From Microglena sp. YARC (Eukaryota; Chlorophyta; Chlorophyceae; Chlamydomonadales; Chlamydomonadaceae), in NCBI GenBank assembly GCA_022414725.1, contig CM039467.1, positions 15,524,091 to 15,588,090 of the forward strand: a stretch of DNA of 64,000 nucleotides. The letters are read 5' to 3'. The notes beneath the pieces are model-generated. The model did not search any database, was not told the DNA's origin, and worked only from the letters and a program-made list of their open reading frames with translations. Below, piece by piece: positions 1-11,534 of this stretch. Position numbers and translations under genes: made by a program. How positions within the stretch are numbered: the stretch's first letter is position 1; each line of letters opens with the position of its first letter.

Positions 1-165
1 GCTTATAAATTCATCATCATCAACGTTACATTGTTTGGTGGGGCTCGGGGGTCAGTCAGTCAGCCAAAACAAGTCAGTAAAAAAAGAAGAAGCAGTGAAC
101 TACCACGAGGTCTCGCTCTGTACGTCGTTAAACACGTGTTGGTTAGGACGTTGTGTGTGTGGAGA

Positions 166-169
<4 letters not shown>

Positions 170-207
<38 letters not shown>
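170..207. repeat. (AG)n microsatellite
   Basis: Uninterrupted AG dinucleotide run. The Glu/Arg-alternating open frames across it are repeat shadows. Confidence 0.95.
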
Positions 208-209
<2 letters not shown>

Positions 210-619
210 CCCTCCCGGCCCCAAACTTTGGAGGACCATTACTATTTTCTACTGGGCCAAATTAAGAAATAAAACCGGATTCTTCATCCTCTCTATATAT
301 CTACAAAGTTAGAGGATAGTGTCGTCTTGGTTCGAAGTTGCCCACCCCCCCTTGGACAACACCACAAGTTATCAAAGCACAATACACACACACAACTCAA
401 GATTTGTGTGCGCTCCCTGGAGCTTTACCGGGCCCCCCTTGTCCTTGTACTGCGCTGCAATCAGCCGTACTGGAATTTCAGCCTCTTCAATGCCGGCCTC
501 CCCCCACACCCCGCACCACAATTTATCGTAGCAAAATACCCACACACCCAACACAGGATTTGCGAAATTTCGTACCTTGCATCCATTCACCTGGCCAATT
601 CAACATGTTTTCTACGGCC

Positions 620-1185
620 ACCCTCCAAGCCCACTGCTACACGCACACACCATCTACACACCCCAAACCCCACTATCACTCCCCTACCACCTCACACAAC
701 CACACACTCACCATCCCCCTCCCACCTCCCTCCACCCCCCCCCCCCCCACCCCACCCAAACACCCACCTCTATCTCCCTTTACCCCCACCACACCCACTC
801 AATCCCCCACTACAACACCCATAACCAACCACTCACCCCCCTTTCACCATACCAACTTACACCCCACACACCAACATCCACATCCCTCCCCTCCCCCAAA
901 CCAACCACCACACACTCGCCCCCTGTCCCATCACCTCAGTGGGCTACACTCGTACCCCCCCCCCCCCCCCACACACACACACCCACCCACCCACCCACAC
1001 CACCACCACACACACACCACCACCACCACCACCACACACTCACTCCCCCTCTACAACACCCATAAACACCCACTCACCCCCAACTGCAGTCACATCCCCA
1101 CACACCCACCATTTATAAATTATGCTGATCGGTTCAATCGCATTCACCCTCCCACCCACCCCCACACACACTTTCCAAGCCCTGG
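620..1185. repeat. C/A-rich low-complexity tract (CACC, CCCCA, CCA)
   Basis: Pyrimidine-poor strand made almost only of C and A, with poly-C runs near 737-750 and 955-970 and CCA/CAC triplets near 1000-1035. It opens frames rich in Pro, His and Thr that show no domain. Confidence 0.85.
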
Positions 1186-1904
1186 TCTAGACGTGCAAAT
1201 TGCATAGACCACAGTTCCATAGGATGATTGCTCTTCTCCTGTCTTGTCGAGGTTTACCTTAGCTGGTAGGCAGGTTAGGGGCGGCATTAGATCACAGGAC
1301 ACGCAGGCTGAGTTACAAGAGTGCTGTGTTCTACATCCCTTGTGATACACAGTACCCTTGCTGTACCAACCCTACTTGGGTTGCGAGCGTAGGAAGGGGG
1401 TGGTGAGGTTCAAGTCCTCAGTATTTTGGCGTCCTGGCCCCAAGCAAACCTTGCAGGGAAGTACTGTCGGATCTCTACCATTGTGATGGGTTTCTAGTTA
1501 TGTCTCCTTGGCTCCGCCTCTAACGACCCTGGCAGGGAGCTTGTCTGCCGTGGTCAATATGGGTAGTGCTGAATGTTCGTTTGGTCGAGGGTCGGTATGC
1601 TCTAAGGGCGTTGGGCGCTCAACAGGGTACTTCACGAGGGCCCCCAGCTATGCTGCCTGAGACGCAGCCAATTGTATAGCCTGCGTTCTGCGACGCAACG
1701 GACCCTTCCTTCTGGATGAGTGACCCTCTCCACGTTGCGTCCTGTGATGCAACGGGCCATTCAACGTTGCTTCTGCGACGGAGGACACAGCGTCTTGAAC
1801 AACCCTGGTACACTCATCAGCCTAGGGGGCTAGTCTAGTAGGGGCAATCATGTATTTAAACTGTCGGCTCCACAAACAACCCTGGCACTCAAGCGCTCCT
1901 ACAG
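1186..1904. other. unique-looking spacer without a gene
   Basis: No protein domain or long unique frame is seen. Short direct repeats around GCGACGCAACGG and GTGATGCAACGG lie at about 1688-1790. The phrase AACAACCCTGG occurs at 1799 and 1876 and also near 5515 and 29346, so it is a small dispersed motif of unknown meaning. Confidence 0.5.
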
Positions 1905-4900
1905 GGAGACCCTGGTTCGGCTCCTTTCTGTATGAGGAGTCATCTGGTGCACGGACTGATGGTAACGGGTTGTCTGATGCATGGACTAATGGCAACGGGT
2001 TGCCTGATGCATGGACTGATGGTACCGGGTTGTCTGATGCATGGACTGATGGTACCGGGTTGTCTGATGCATGGACTGATGGTAACGGGTTGTCTGATGT
2101 ATGGACTGATGGTACCGGGTTGTCTGATGCATGGACTGATGGTACCGGGTTGTCTGATGCATGGACTGATGGTGGACTGATGTTTGTCTGATGCATGGAC
2201 TGATGGTTCCGGGTTGTCTGATGCATGGACTGATGGTACCGGGTTGTCTGATGCATGGACTGATGGTACCGGTTGCTGATGCATGACTGATGGTACCGGG
2301 TTGTCTGATGCATGGACTGATGGTACCGGGTTGTCTGATGCATGGACTGATGGTACCGGGTTGTCTGATGCATGGACTGATGGTACCGGGTTGTCTGATG
2401 CATGGACTGATGGTACCGGGTTGTTGATGCATGGACTGATGGTACCGGGTTGTCTGATGCATGGACTGATGGTACCGGGTTGTCTGATGCATGGACTGAT
2501 GGTACCGGGTTGTCTGATGCATGGACTGATGGTACCGGGTTGTCTGATGCATGGACTGATGGTACCGGGTTGTCTGATGCATGGACTGATGGTACCGGGT
2601 TGTCTGATGCATGGACTGATGGTAACGGGTTGTCTGATGCATGGACTGATGGTACCGGGTTGTCTGATGCATGGACTGATGGTACCGGGTTGTCTGATGC
2701 ATGGACTGATGGTACCGGGTTGTCTGATGCATGGACTGATGGTACCGGGTTGTCTGATGCATGGACTGATGGTACCGGGTTGTCTGATGCATGGACTGAT
2801 GGTACCGGGTTGTCTGATGCATGGACTGATGGTACCGGGTTGTCTGATGCATGGACTGATGGTACCGGGTTGTCTGATGCATGGACTGATGGTACCGGGT
2901 TGTCTGATGCATGGACTGATGTACCGGGTTGTCTGATGCATGGACTGATGGTACCGGGTTGTCTGATGCATGGACTGATGGTACCGGGTTGTCTGATGCA
3001 TGGACTGATGGTACCGGGTTGTCTGATGCATGGACTGATGGTAACGGGTTGTCGGGTTGTCTGATGCATGGACTGATGGTACCGGGTTGTCTGATGCATG
3101 GACTGATGGTACCGGGTTGTCTGATGCATGGACTGATGGTAACGGGTTGTCTGATGCATGGACTGATGGTACCGGGTTGTCTGATGCATGGACTGATGGT
3201 ACCGGGTTGTCTGATGCATGGACTGATGGTAACGGGTTGGTCTGATGCATGGACTGATGGTACCGGGTTGTCTGATGCATGGACTGATGGTACCGGGTTG
3301 TCTGATGCATGGACTGATGGTAACGGGTTGTCTGATGCATGGACTGATGGTACGGGTTGTCTGATGCATGGACTGATGGTACCGGGTTGTCTGATGCATG
3401 GACTGATGTACCGGGTTGTCTGATGCATGGACTGATGGTACCGGGTTGTCTGATGCATGGACTGATGGTACCGGGTTGTCTGATGCATGGACTGATGGTA
3501 CCGGGTTGTCTGATGCATGGACTGATGGTACCGGGTTGTCTGATGCATGGACTGATGGTACCGGGTTGTCTGATGCATGGACTGATGGTACCGGGTTGTC
3601 TGATGCATGGACTGATGGTACCGGGTTGTCTGATGCATGGACTGATGGTACCGGGTTGTCTGATGCATGGACTGATGGTACCGGGTTGTCTGATGCATGG
3701 ACTGATGGTACCGGGTTGTCTGATGCATGGACTGATGGTACCGGGTTTGTCTGATGCATGGACTGATGGTACACGGGTTGTCTGATGCATGGACTGATGG
3801 TAACCGGGTTGTCTGATGCATGGACTGATGGTACTGCATGGACTGATCTGATGCATGGACTGATGGTAACGGGTTGTCTGATGCATGACTGATGGTACTG
3901 GGTTGTCTGATGCATGGACTGATGGTAACGGGTTGTCTGATGCATGGACTGATGGTACGGGGTTGTCTGATGCATGGACTGATGGTACCGGGTTGTCTGA
4001 TGCATGGACTGATGGTAACCGGGTTGTCTGATGCATGGACTGATGGTACCGGGTTGTCTGATGCATGGACTGATGGTAACGGGTTGTCTGATGCATGGAC
4101 TGATGGTACCGGGTTGTCTGATGCATGGACTGATGGTAACGGGTTGTCTGATGCATGGACTGATGGTACCGGGTTGTCTGATGCATGGACTGATGGTACC
4201 GGGTTGTCTGATGCATGGACTGATGGTACCGGGTTGTCTGATGCATGGACTGATGGTACCGGGTTGTCTGATGCATGGACTGATGGTACCGGGTTGTCTG
4301 ATGCATGGACTGATGGTACCGGGTTGTCTGATGCATGGACTGATGGTACCGGTTGTCTGATGCATGGACTGATGGTACCGGGTTGTCTGATGCATGGACT
4401 GATGGTTCCGGGTTGTCTGATGCATGGACTGATGGTACCGGGTTGTCTGATGCATGGACTGATGGTACCGGGTTGTCTGATGCATGGACTGATGGTACCG
4501 GGTTGTCTGATGCATGGACTGATGGTACCGGGTTGTCTGATGCATGGACTGATGGTACCGGGTTGTCTGATGCATGGACTGATGGTACCGGGTTGTCTGA
4601 TGCATGGACTGATCCCGGGTTGTCTGATGCATGGACTGATGGGTACTGGATGCATGGACTGATGGTAACGGGTTGTCTGATGCATGGACTGATGGTGGGT
4701 TGTCTGATGCATGGACTGATGGTACCGGGTTGTCTGATGCATGGACTGATGGTACCGGGTTGTCTGATGCATGGACTGATGGTAACGGGTTGTCTGATGC
4801 AAGGACTGATGGTACCGGGTTGTCTGATGCACAGCCTGATGATGAGTCTGATGGGGATGGATCTGCTGGCAAGGATGATGGGGATGCTGAAGGTGTTCAT

Positions 4901-4909
4901 GCTGAGGGG
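1905..4909 (+). CDS. possible exon expanded by the 30-bp array (10-aa acidic repeat)
   Basis: Tentative. A plausible acceptor (CTCCTACAG) ends at 1904 and a plausible donor (GGGG|GTATGA) lies at 4909/4910. In the plus frame the 30-bp unit reads GTGLSDAWTD. After the array the same strand continues into a unique acidic stretch, DDESDGDGSAGKDDGDAEG, which resembles coding sequence more than spacer. The frame is broken many times by indels inside the array, so it is either non-coding, a pseudo-exon, or a coding VNTR with assembly errors. No partner exons were found. Confidence 0.2.
1950..4838. repeat. 30-bp minisatellite array (~96 copies)
   Basis: Head-to-tail copies of a 30-bp unit, GGTACCGGGTTGTCTGATGC followed by ATGGACTGAT. 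The unit contains the palindromes GGTACC and ATGCAT. The commonest variant is GGTAAC in place of GGTACC, scattered irregularly. Because 30 is divisible by three, all three minus frames and two plus frames stay open for kilobases. Single-base indels, for example near 2275, 2423, 2921, 3238, 3746 and 3835, shift every frame, so none of the ~1000-codon minus ORFs is convincing as one protein. Confidence 0.97.
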
Positions 4910-5324
4910 GTATGACCTCTTGTGCCATATATTGCTGAACTGCAAATTTTGACGCTTTTCACAGTCTGTAGTTAGAACAGAGGAACTGAAATAACCTGAA
5001 ATAGCCCGAAATAGCCTGGGAGAAGGTGAGAAGTATCATGCAAGTATCGGAAAATAGCCTGGGGGAGCCCGAAGAAGACCGAAATAACGCAAAATAGCCT
5101 GAGGTAGCCTAGGGTATCGTGGAGTATTGTGCAAGTATCGATGAAAATCCAGGTGCCTCACGGGCTCTTTAGAGTTCATAATGCAATCATGTACTAGTGT
5201 GATGAGAACATATAATGGAGTGTCCAGATAATGTTATCAAATAGCCTTTTAGCAGCCTGAAGACTGCTTGCTCTTGGCGAGTAAAAACGTTTGGTCTTGC
5301 ACTATCAGCAGGTTAATGGGGTCT

Positions 5325-5425
5325 GCAATAAAATATGCTCACTGTCTGCGATTAAATATGCTCTCTGTCTGCAATTTAATATGCTCACTGTCTGCAATTA
5401 AATATGCTCACTATCTGTCACTGTC
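5325..5425. repeat. ~24-bp tandem repeat, 4-5 copies
   Basis: Imperfect copies of CTGTCTGCAATTAAATATGC with TCA linking units. The unit resembles an acceptor-type sequence (CTGCAATTAA), but no exon is seen next to it. Confidence 0.8.
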
Positions 5426-5529
5426 TACAACTCAATTTGTGCACTATCTGCAGTAAATATGAGATGGATTGAATTCTTAATATTTGCACATGGGCAGAGC
5501 TGGGGGTCCTCCTGAACAACCCTGGTGTG

Positions 5530-5752
5530 GATGTGTATTTTTGGCGGAGCCCCCTCTTCAAGGGGGCGGGAGCCCCCATGTTTACCCATTTGTCTGTCCG
5601 ACCGAAAAAATTCTTGAAGCTTGACACGTCATCCAACGGTCGCGTAACTAACTCGCTTCGGTCAGCTCCATCGTCGCCACCTTTCGTTCCGGTGCCCACA
5701 CACTCCGCCAATTTTCTGCGTCGCTTGCGACGCTGCATAGGACTTGTTTGCA
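5530..5752 (+). mobile_element. dispersed ~210-bp element, family A, copy 1
   Basis: Starts TTTTTGGCGGAGCCCCC, includes ACACGTCA(T/G)CCAACGGTC and ACTAACTCGCTTC, and ends near GCGTCGCTTGCGACGCTGCATAG, an internal hairpin. Related copies lie at 5815-6022, 40596-40776 and, inverted, 41943-42140. No coding capacity; probably a non-autonomous transposon. Confidence 0.7.
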
Positions 5753-5814
5753 AGACGGTGGGTAGCTAAGAGTTGGCTGATCAACCCTGCAACACTCGTT
5801 GTTGTTGTTGTCAG

Positions 5815-6022
5815 GTTTTTTGGCGGAGCCCCCCCTTCTGGGGGGCGGGAGCCCCCAGGGTAAACCCGTTGTCCGTATGTGCGACCGCCCCCCGAGACTA
5901 AGCCTGACACGTCAGCCAACGGTCTTGTAACTAACTCGCTTCCGTTGCCATCTGCCGGTCTGTCGCGAACACTATCCGCTATTTTTTAGCGTCGCATTCG
6001 ACGCTGCATAGAACTTGTCTTG
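5815..6022 (+). mobile_element. dispersed element family A, copy 2
   Basis: Same order of blocks as the copy just upstream, with the GCGTCGCATTCGACGC hairpin near the 3' end. The two copies are ~60 bp apart in the same orientation. Confidence 0.7.
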
Positions 6023-6139
6023 AAGGTGCTATGTCTAGCAAATGTAGCTACTAGCTACTAGCTACTACAAGGCATAGCTACACAGAACTTGTCTTGATGG
6101 TGCTACTTGTAGCAAAAGTGCTCAATTATCTCACACTCC

Positions 6140-6560
6140 AGATTAATCGAATTCTTAACATTTGCACACGGGCTCTGGATGCATGGCACATGGACATTAA
6201 TACAAACCAGCTGAAACTAGTGTGTAAGATTGATTGAATTCTTAATATTAGAAAATAGGATCTGGATACATGGCATATGGACGTCTAATACAAATAAGAT
6301 GAAAATAGTGTGTAGCTCAGATTGATCAAATTCTTAATATTTGCACATGGGCTGTGGATACACAGCACAGGGACGTTGGACAAACATGCTGAAAATAGTG
6401 TGTAGCTAAGATTGATTGAATTCTGAATATTAACATATGGGATCTGGATACATGGCATATGGACGTTGGACACAAACAAGATGAAAATTGTGTGTAGCTA
6501 AGATTGGTCGAATTCTTAATATGTGCACATGGGCTGTGGATATATGACTAGTGACCGGCA
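6140..6560. repeat. tandem repeat, ~92-bp unit, 4-5 diverged copies
   Basis: Recurring blocks ATTGAATTCTTAATATT, CATGGCACATGGACGTT and ACTAGTGTGTA(G/A) recur at about 92-bp spacing. Non-coding. Confidence 0.75.
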
Positions 6561-6709
6561 TATCATATGATGTTGACAAAGGCGATTATGATATCATATG
6601 ATATCATACAAATTACATCATACGGTATCATCATATGATATTGCATATAAATGGTAACTTTGGCCTAGCCAAACTGCCGGCATCATCTGATATAATATTG
6701 CCATTCCCT
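6552..6709 (+). mobile_element. AT-rich palindromic MITE, family B, copy 1
   Basis: Begins GACCGGCATATCATATGATG and ends ATATTGCCATTCCCT, an inverted version of the start. It is dominated by ATATCATATGATATC self-complementary blocks. Further copies: 7056-7400 (rearranged), 20521-20658 (with target duplication) and 43044-43137 (inverted, partial). Confidence 0.65.
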
Positions 6710-7055
6710 GTATATGTAGGGAAAGGCTAAGTTAGTTAATATCAGTGAATGAATCATATAAGTGAACGTTAGTTAATATTATAATGACGAGCTGTCTCAT
6801 CAGTTTTTTTTTTCTTTCTTCTATTTTTGCATTATGATATCATATGATATCATAATGCCGATCCCTATATATATGGCACATTGTCTCTGGATACGTGGCA
6901 CATTGTCTCTGGATACGTGGCACATGGACGTTGGATACATACAGGAGTGTGCATCCTGTGTCAGTGTAGCACTGCTCCTGATAAACCTTGCTAACAACAC
7001 AAGTCAGGCTAGCTATGGCCTCCCCTGAGAATGGCCCCTCATGCTTCGTGTTTAA

Positions 7056-7400
7056 GGACCGGCATATCATATGATGTTGACCAAAGGCGAGTATGATATC
7101 GTATGATATCATACAAATTGTATCATATATTCATATGATATCATATATAAGTAGGGGTCGGCTATGTTATATAATATTAGTGAATAAATAATATTTTATA
7201 ATATTAGTCGGACGAGCCGTCTCACCAGAATTTCAAATGTATTTGAAAAACTAATATTATTGTGACACTATAATAATATTAGTTCATATAAGTTTTTCAA
7301 ACATTAATATTAGTTGCCGTTCCCCATATATAAGTGCCAACTTTGGCCTAGCTAGACTGCTGGCATCATATGATATCATATGATGACATGATATCATACT
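7056..7400 (+). mobile_element. AT-rich MITE family B, copy 2, rearranged
   Basis: Starts AGGACCGGCATATCATATG, then carries GTTGACCAAAGGCGAGTATG as in other copies. An internal inverted stretch at 7230-7310 (AATATTAGT blocks) suggests nested insertion or rearrangement. Confidence 0.55.
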
Positions 7401-7405
7401 CACCC

Positions 7406-7675
7406 TAAGTGTGCCTACTCTTTTGTAGGGGTGGCAACGCCACTCGAACTGAATCCTCCGTGTTGCTGGTTTTGTGTCGGGAGACCCACCTCCTGGGGTG
7501 AAAGTCCTTTCTCAACTTGTTGACAAGAGAGTCAGAAGGCGAGAGTTTTTTTTTTTTTTAAGTTGTGAAAGGACTTTCACCCCAGGAGGTGGGTTTCCCG
7601 ACACAAACCAGCGACACGGAGGATTCAGAACGAATGGTGGTGCCACTCCTACAATATGCAAAGTAGGCGCACTTA
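7406..7675. mobile_element. foldback element with ~115-bp inverted arms
   Basis: Left arm 7406-7518 and right arm 7560-7675 are reverse complements over nearly their full length, with shared blocks TAAGTGYGCCTAC, GAATCCTCCGTG and CCCACCTCCTGGGGTGAAAG. A ~41-bp loop with a T run separates them. No target-site duplication is obvious. A transcript would form a long near-perfect hairpin. Confidence 0.8.
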
Positions 7676-8004
7676 AAGTTGGTGAGAGATACCAACCCAC
7701 TACCAAACGGTATGAGACCTTTGGACGATGAGCAATTGGAACGATTACAAGAAGGGTTGGCTGTTCAAACAGTAGCTAAACGCTGACACAACTAAAAAAA
7801 GTACTGTCATTCCCTATTTGTGTTTCATTCGCTATACGTATTCGTTGAGGAGGGTGAGGTTAGAGTTGTTCAAAACGTAACGTTTCACATCTCAAACGCA
7901 GATTTTTGGGGGGGGGGCTATAACGTTACCTTGCGTTTTTCATTGAAGTTACGTTTCCAACGTAGATTTGGGCGCTTGAGACAGCTTGAGACATATATTT
8001 ATGT

Positions 8005-8178
8005 ATGAGTGTTAGGTACCCACTGACAGCACTTCTAGGGTTGCAGCTGCCAGGGGTATCCCCCCCCACCACCCACACCCACCCACTCCACCCACACACT
8101 TTATCCCTCTCACCTGACAGGGGTTTGAGGGTTAAGTACCCACTGGTATCACTTCTAGGGTTGTGGTTGCTAGGAGTA

Positions 8179-8226
<48 letters not shown>

Positions 8227-8560
8227 ACTACCTCTACCCTTCACCTACAGCTACACACACAAACACACGCTTCACACATATGCCAGGTGCCTGTCCCCCC
8301 CCCCCCCCCCCCCCAACTAACCACATATATGCACTTCAGCTACACACACAAACACACGCTTCTCTATCCCTCTCACCAGAAAGGGGTATGGGTGCTAGGT
8401 ACCCACTGGTATCACCTCTAGGGTTGTGGTTGCCAGGTGCCTGTCCCCCCCCCCCCACACACACACACACACACACTGCACACACACACACTCTGCACAC
8501 ACATTACACAAACACCACACACACGCTTCTCTATCCCTCTGAAAGGGGTGTGAGTGTTAG
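8005..8560. repeat. tandem ~120-150-bp repeat with poly-C and CA tracts
   Basis: Three to four copies of a block with GGTACCCACTGGTATCAC, TCTAGGGTTGTGG and TTGCCAGG lie near 8015, 8137 and 8397. They are separated by poly-C (about 8180-8224 and 8297-8314) and CACA microsatellites. Confidence 0.85.
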
Positions 8561-8588
8561 TTACCAGGTCACCAGAGCTCAGTGTTAT

Positions 8589-8632
8589 CCGCGATGGATA
8601 ACACCAGGGGCCCCTGGTGTTATCCATCGCGG
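8589..8632. repeat. 44-bp perfect palindrome
   Basis: The sequence is its own reverse complement from 8589 to 8632, centred on GGGG|CCCC between 8610 and 8611 with no spacer. The left arm nests a second inverted repeat (GTTATCC..GGATAAC). It could be a foldback element, a regulatory dyad, or an inverted-duplication assembly or cloning product. Confidence 0.9.
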
Positions 8633-8667
8633 GAGCCGGAGCCAGTTGCTCTGAAGCTTCCTCCTCA

Positions 8668-8942
8668 CCTTTCAGTTGGCAAGAAAGCTGAAATGCTATC
8701 CGAATCCTCACCTATCCGTTGGCAAGAAAGCTGAACTGCTATCCGAATCCTCTCCAGCAGTTGCAGCATCCATTGCGGCGGAGCGGAAGGGGAGGAGCCG
8801 TATCCACAGCGAATTTTCACAGGAGTTATTGAAGACATTTTCGCTGCCCTGTCGCGCTTCCCTGCGGCGAATTATTTATGTCCTGCTTGCTCCCCGAAGC
8901 CTTAGCGAAATGGCAGACCCGCTAAATGCCACCCGACGTTGA
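8668..8942 (+). CDS. possible coding exon, unknown protein
   Basis: Weak candidate. A CTTTCAG acceptor-like site at 8669-8675 is followed by TTGGCAAGAAAGCTGAA. A 43-bp tandem duplication repeats this block at 8719 with the acceptor changed to ATCCG. From the second copy an open frame runs to a stop at 8942 and includes VGKKAELLSESSPAVAAS and SEFSQELLKTFSLPCR. The composition is protein-like, but no family is recognised and no partner exon was found. An antisense frame at 8982-9296 is equally anonymous. Confidence 0.25.
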
Positions 8943-9496
8943 CTATCAGAAGTATGAATTCAGTTGCTTTGGCGCAGCGATTCATTTCTTGACTTCCAGC
9001 TGCTTCCAGGCCAGAAAATATTGATCAAGATCGGATGCTTCGCAAACGAATACGCCATTGGTAGTGAGGTGTTGTGTTGCTTGAATATTACTCAGGGGGA
9101 TGCGAGAAATGGAGGTGACGTTCATGCAGGAGGGACGATCCATGTCCTCGGTCGCGCCTAGACAGACAGGCGTCTGAAATACGAACTTGCGGTTGCTCAG
9201 ATACGGACAGCTTGCTAAGGCATCGTTAGACACAAGCTTTTGAGAGTCCTGGCCGCATACGCATTGGAGAAAAGGTCGCCAACAGAGGGCTACCAACGCT
9301 GTTTATGTTCTGGGCTACACGTGACTGCTTGTAGGCATTCCCTTTCTTAGGTCAAACCTGTAGCTAGTTTTGTCTGACAGCTGACATGACGGGCATTCCA
9401 CAGCAGTAGCAAACTTGGTGCTTCAACTAGTGTCTGGCTTGGGGAGCGGACAAAACGCTTTTGCGCGTGGGTAAAACAGAAACTGTGGTTGCATCC

Positions 9497-9697
9497 ATGG
9501 CTCAGTCAAATATGGCTGACGGGCGGGTTAAGAGGAGTCTCGGCATCACTACGGAAATAGAATGCAACCTAGAACTGTTCGGGGTTTATTTGAAGTACCC
9601 TGGTATGGCTACGGTAGTGCGTCGTGCCCAGGAGTGTGGTGGAACGCAACCGTGGACTCCCACAATCGCCCTACCCTTGGCCTTGCTGCCATTATAA
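9497..9697 (+). CDS. small orphan ORF, 66 aa
   Basis: ATG at 9497 opens a 66-codon frame in non-repetitive sequence: starts MAQSNMADGRVKRSLG and ends TPTIALPLALLPL. No domain is recognised. It could be a chance frame or a terminal exon. Confidence 0.2.
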   Translation: MAQSNMADGRVKRSLGITTEIECNLELFGVYLKYPGMATVVRRAQECGGTQPWTPTIALPLALLPL

Positions 9698-9924
9698 ATC
9701 AACTTGAGATGCATTGGTATCTTTGAATTATTCTTAGAACTATCTTTTGAATATACCGATACCTATTGCATAAGAATGCTTTTGCTGCCGAAGACGGCAA
9801 GCAGCCAAATTGCTGGCTGGAGTCCTGCAACCAGGTTTAAGTTCAAGCCAAACTGAGAACAAACTAATTCCTCTTCATCACTTGATGTGCAGTACGGACA
9901 ATAAGTATCATATCACAGATAAAG

Positions 9925-10235
9925 ATAGTTACGTAAAATCAGCAAAATAGTGCCGAGACAGGATAGCATCATAGCCTGCCTACCGTCAAATTGTATAACA
10001 GTATCACTATCTCGAAAAAGATAGGGATCGTTACATAAACTCAGCAAAACAGTACCGAGATGGAATAGCAGCAAAGCCTGACTCCCGTCCAATTTTATAA
10101 GAGGAAGCACAAGGGGTTTTATGGCTCCCCCCAAAATCTGAAAAACAAACTAGTTCAGTCCAACAGAGGAATCAAACTAGAGGCGGAAAGAAGAGCGGAA
10201 AAGAGAGCAGAAAGGGGAGGGGTGCCGAGGCATCA
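9925..10235. mobile_element. dispersed ~170-bp element, family C, tandem copies
   Basis: Shared order of blocks: GTTACATAAACTCAGCAAAAC, GCCTGAC/GCCTGCC, TCCAATTTTATAA, GAAGCAC.AGGG, AACAAACTAG, GAGGCGGAAAGAAGAGCGGA. A partial copy lies at 9925-10005 and a fuller one at 10030-10235. Related copies: 10500-10640, 11535-11725 and 45135-45255. No coding frame. Confidence 0.65.
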
Positions 10236-10243
10236 AAAAGGGG

Positions 10244-10412
<169 letters not shown>

Positions 10413-10502
<90 letters not shown>
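10413..10502. repeat. (GA)n microsatellite
   Basis: Pure GA run directly joined to the CTTG array; together they sit inside a family C element. Confidence 0.97.
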
Positions 10503-10640
10503 GACCATCCAATTTTATAACACGGAAGCACGAGGGTTTTTAGGGCACCCCCTCAAACCTAAAAACAAACTAGGTCAAGTCAAAAAAAGGAAACAAACTA
10601 GAGGCGGAAAGAAGAGCGGAAGGGGAGCGTGAAGGGGAGG
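10500..10640 (+). mobile_element. dispersed element family C, copy 3
   Basis: Continues from the GA run with TCCAATTTTATAACACGGAA, then AACAAACTAG and the GAGGCGGAAAGAAGAGCGGA tail. The microsatellites have probably expanded inside this family. Confidence 0.6.
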
Positions 10641-11534
10641 GATGCCGAGTCAGGCAATCCAGAGCACCAAGCCCAACAAACACAAGAGAAGAGGGCTGAG
10701 CCCAAAGAGCTAAAGACTGATCAAGGGTACGCGCTATGAGCACCTTAATATGCAGCAATAATGCCCTTCAAAAGAGAAAAGCACACTTCAACCCAGCTCA
10801 ACCATCTAGCAGAAAAGGACCTGGGTGCCAAGAAGAGCAACGATAGGCACCCCAAGAAGAAAAGGGCGAGTCCAGAAGAAAAACAGAGAGTCCAGAAACC
10901 AATCCGAGCAAGACTCAGCAAGCAGGCACACATGACAGGGGCAAGATAATCCACCACATAGGGCAGACCTGTTGGCTATAAGCATCTGATATATAATGCA
11001 GCCAACACGAAGCCCTGCCCGTACACCAGAATCTTCAAGCAAGAACTCAAACTTGAGAAACGAAACCAACAAACTGAGCATAGCTGGGATATAGGAAAGA
11101 GATACCGAAAGGAGGGAGGGGGGGGGGACCAAAACCGAAAAAAACGTTAAGCCGAAAACAACACAGGGGGGATCCAAAGGCGCAAGATAAAGGGTGCCCC
11201 CTAATTCTTAGGTATGCGGCAGAGGTGGGGCGTGTGAACCCAAGGTGCAGTCTAGGAGGCCAGACCCGAATAATCCAGCATACCCATAGCCAAATACGGA
11301 CAACGGGGCAAGGACAAGCTAACTAAGAACTAGAGGACATCCGTGCCCTAACCTAGAGAACGGACACCTTGCTTGGAGGATTGACCAAGGCAAAGGCACG
11401 AAGTTTGCATGGCACGCACGTAGACTACATGAGAGGTGCTAGTCCTCAACAAGGCAAACAGAGGGGATCGACTAGGGGACTAGGGCATGGATGAACACAA
11501 GAACAAGCTAACAAATCAAGAGACTATGAGAGAG
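10641..11534. other. gene-poor spacer
   Basis: No domain-bearing frame is seen on either strand. Purine-rich stretches (AGAGCAACGATAGG, GGAGGGAGGGGG near 11113) occur. The minus frame at 10806-11177 is hydrophobic but low in complexity and lacks a family signature. Confidence 0.4.

Noticed and set aside
1822..4945. Three overlapping ~1000-aa minus-strand ORFs over the 30-bp array
   Set aside because: A triplet-length repeat keeps every frame without a stop open. The readings change motif at each indel (SDNPVPSVHA to HQTTRYHQSM to ISPCIRQPGT), which a single protein would not do.
8982..9296. Minus ORF of 104 aa
   Set aside because: Anonymous frame with no ATG context, family or partner exon, and opposite to another equally anonymous frame.
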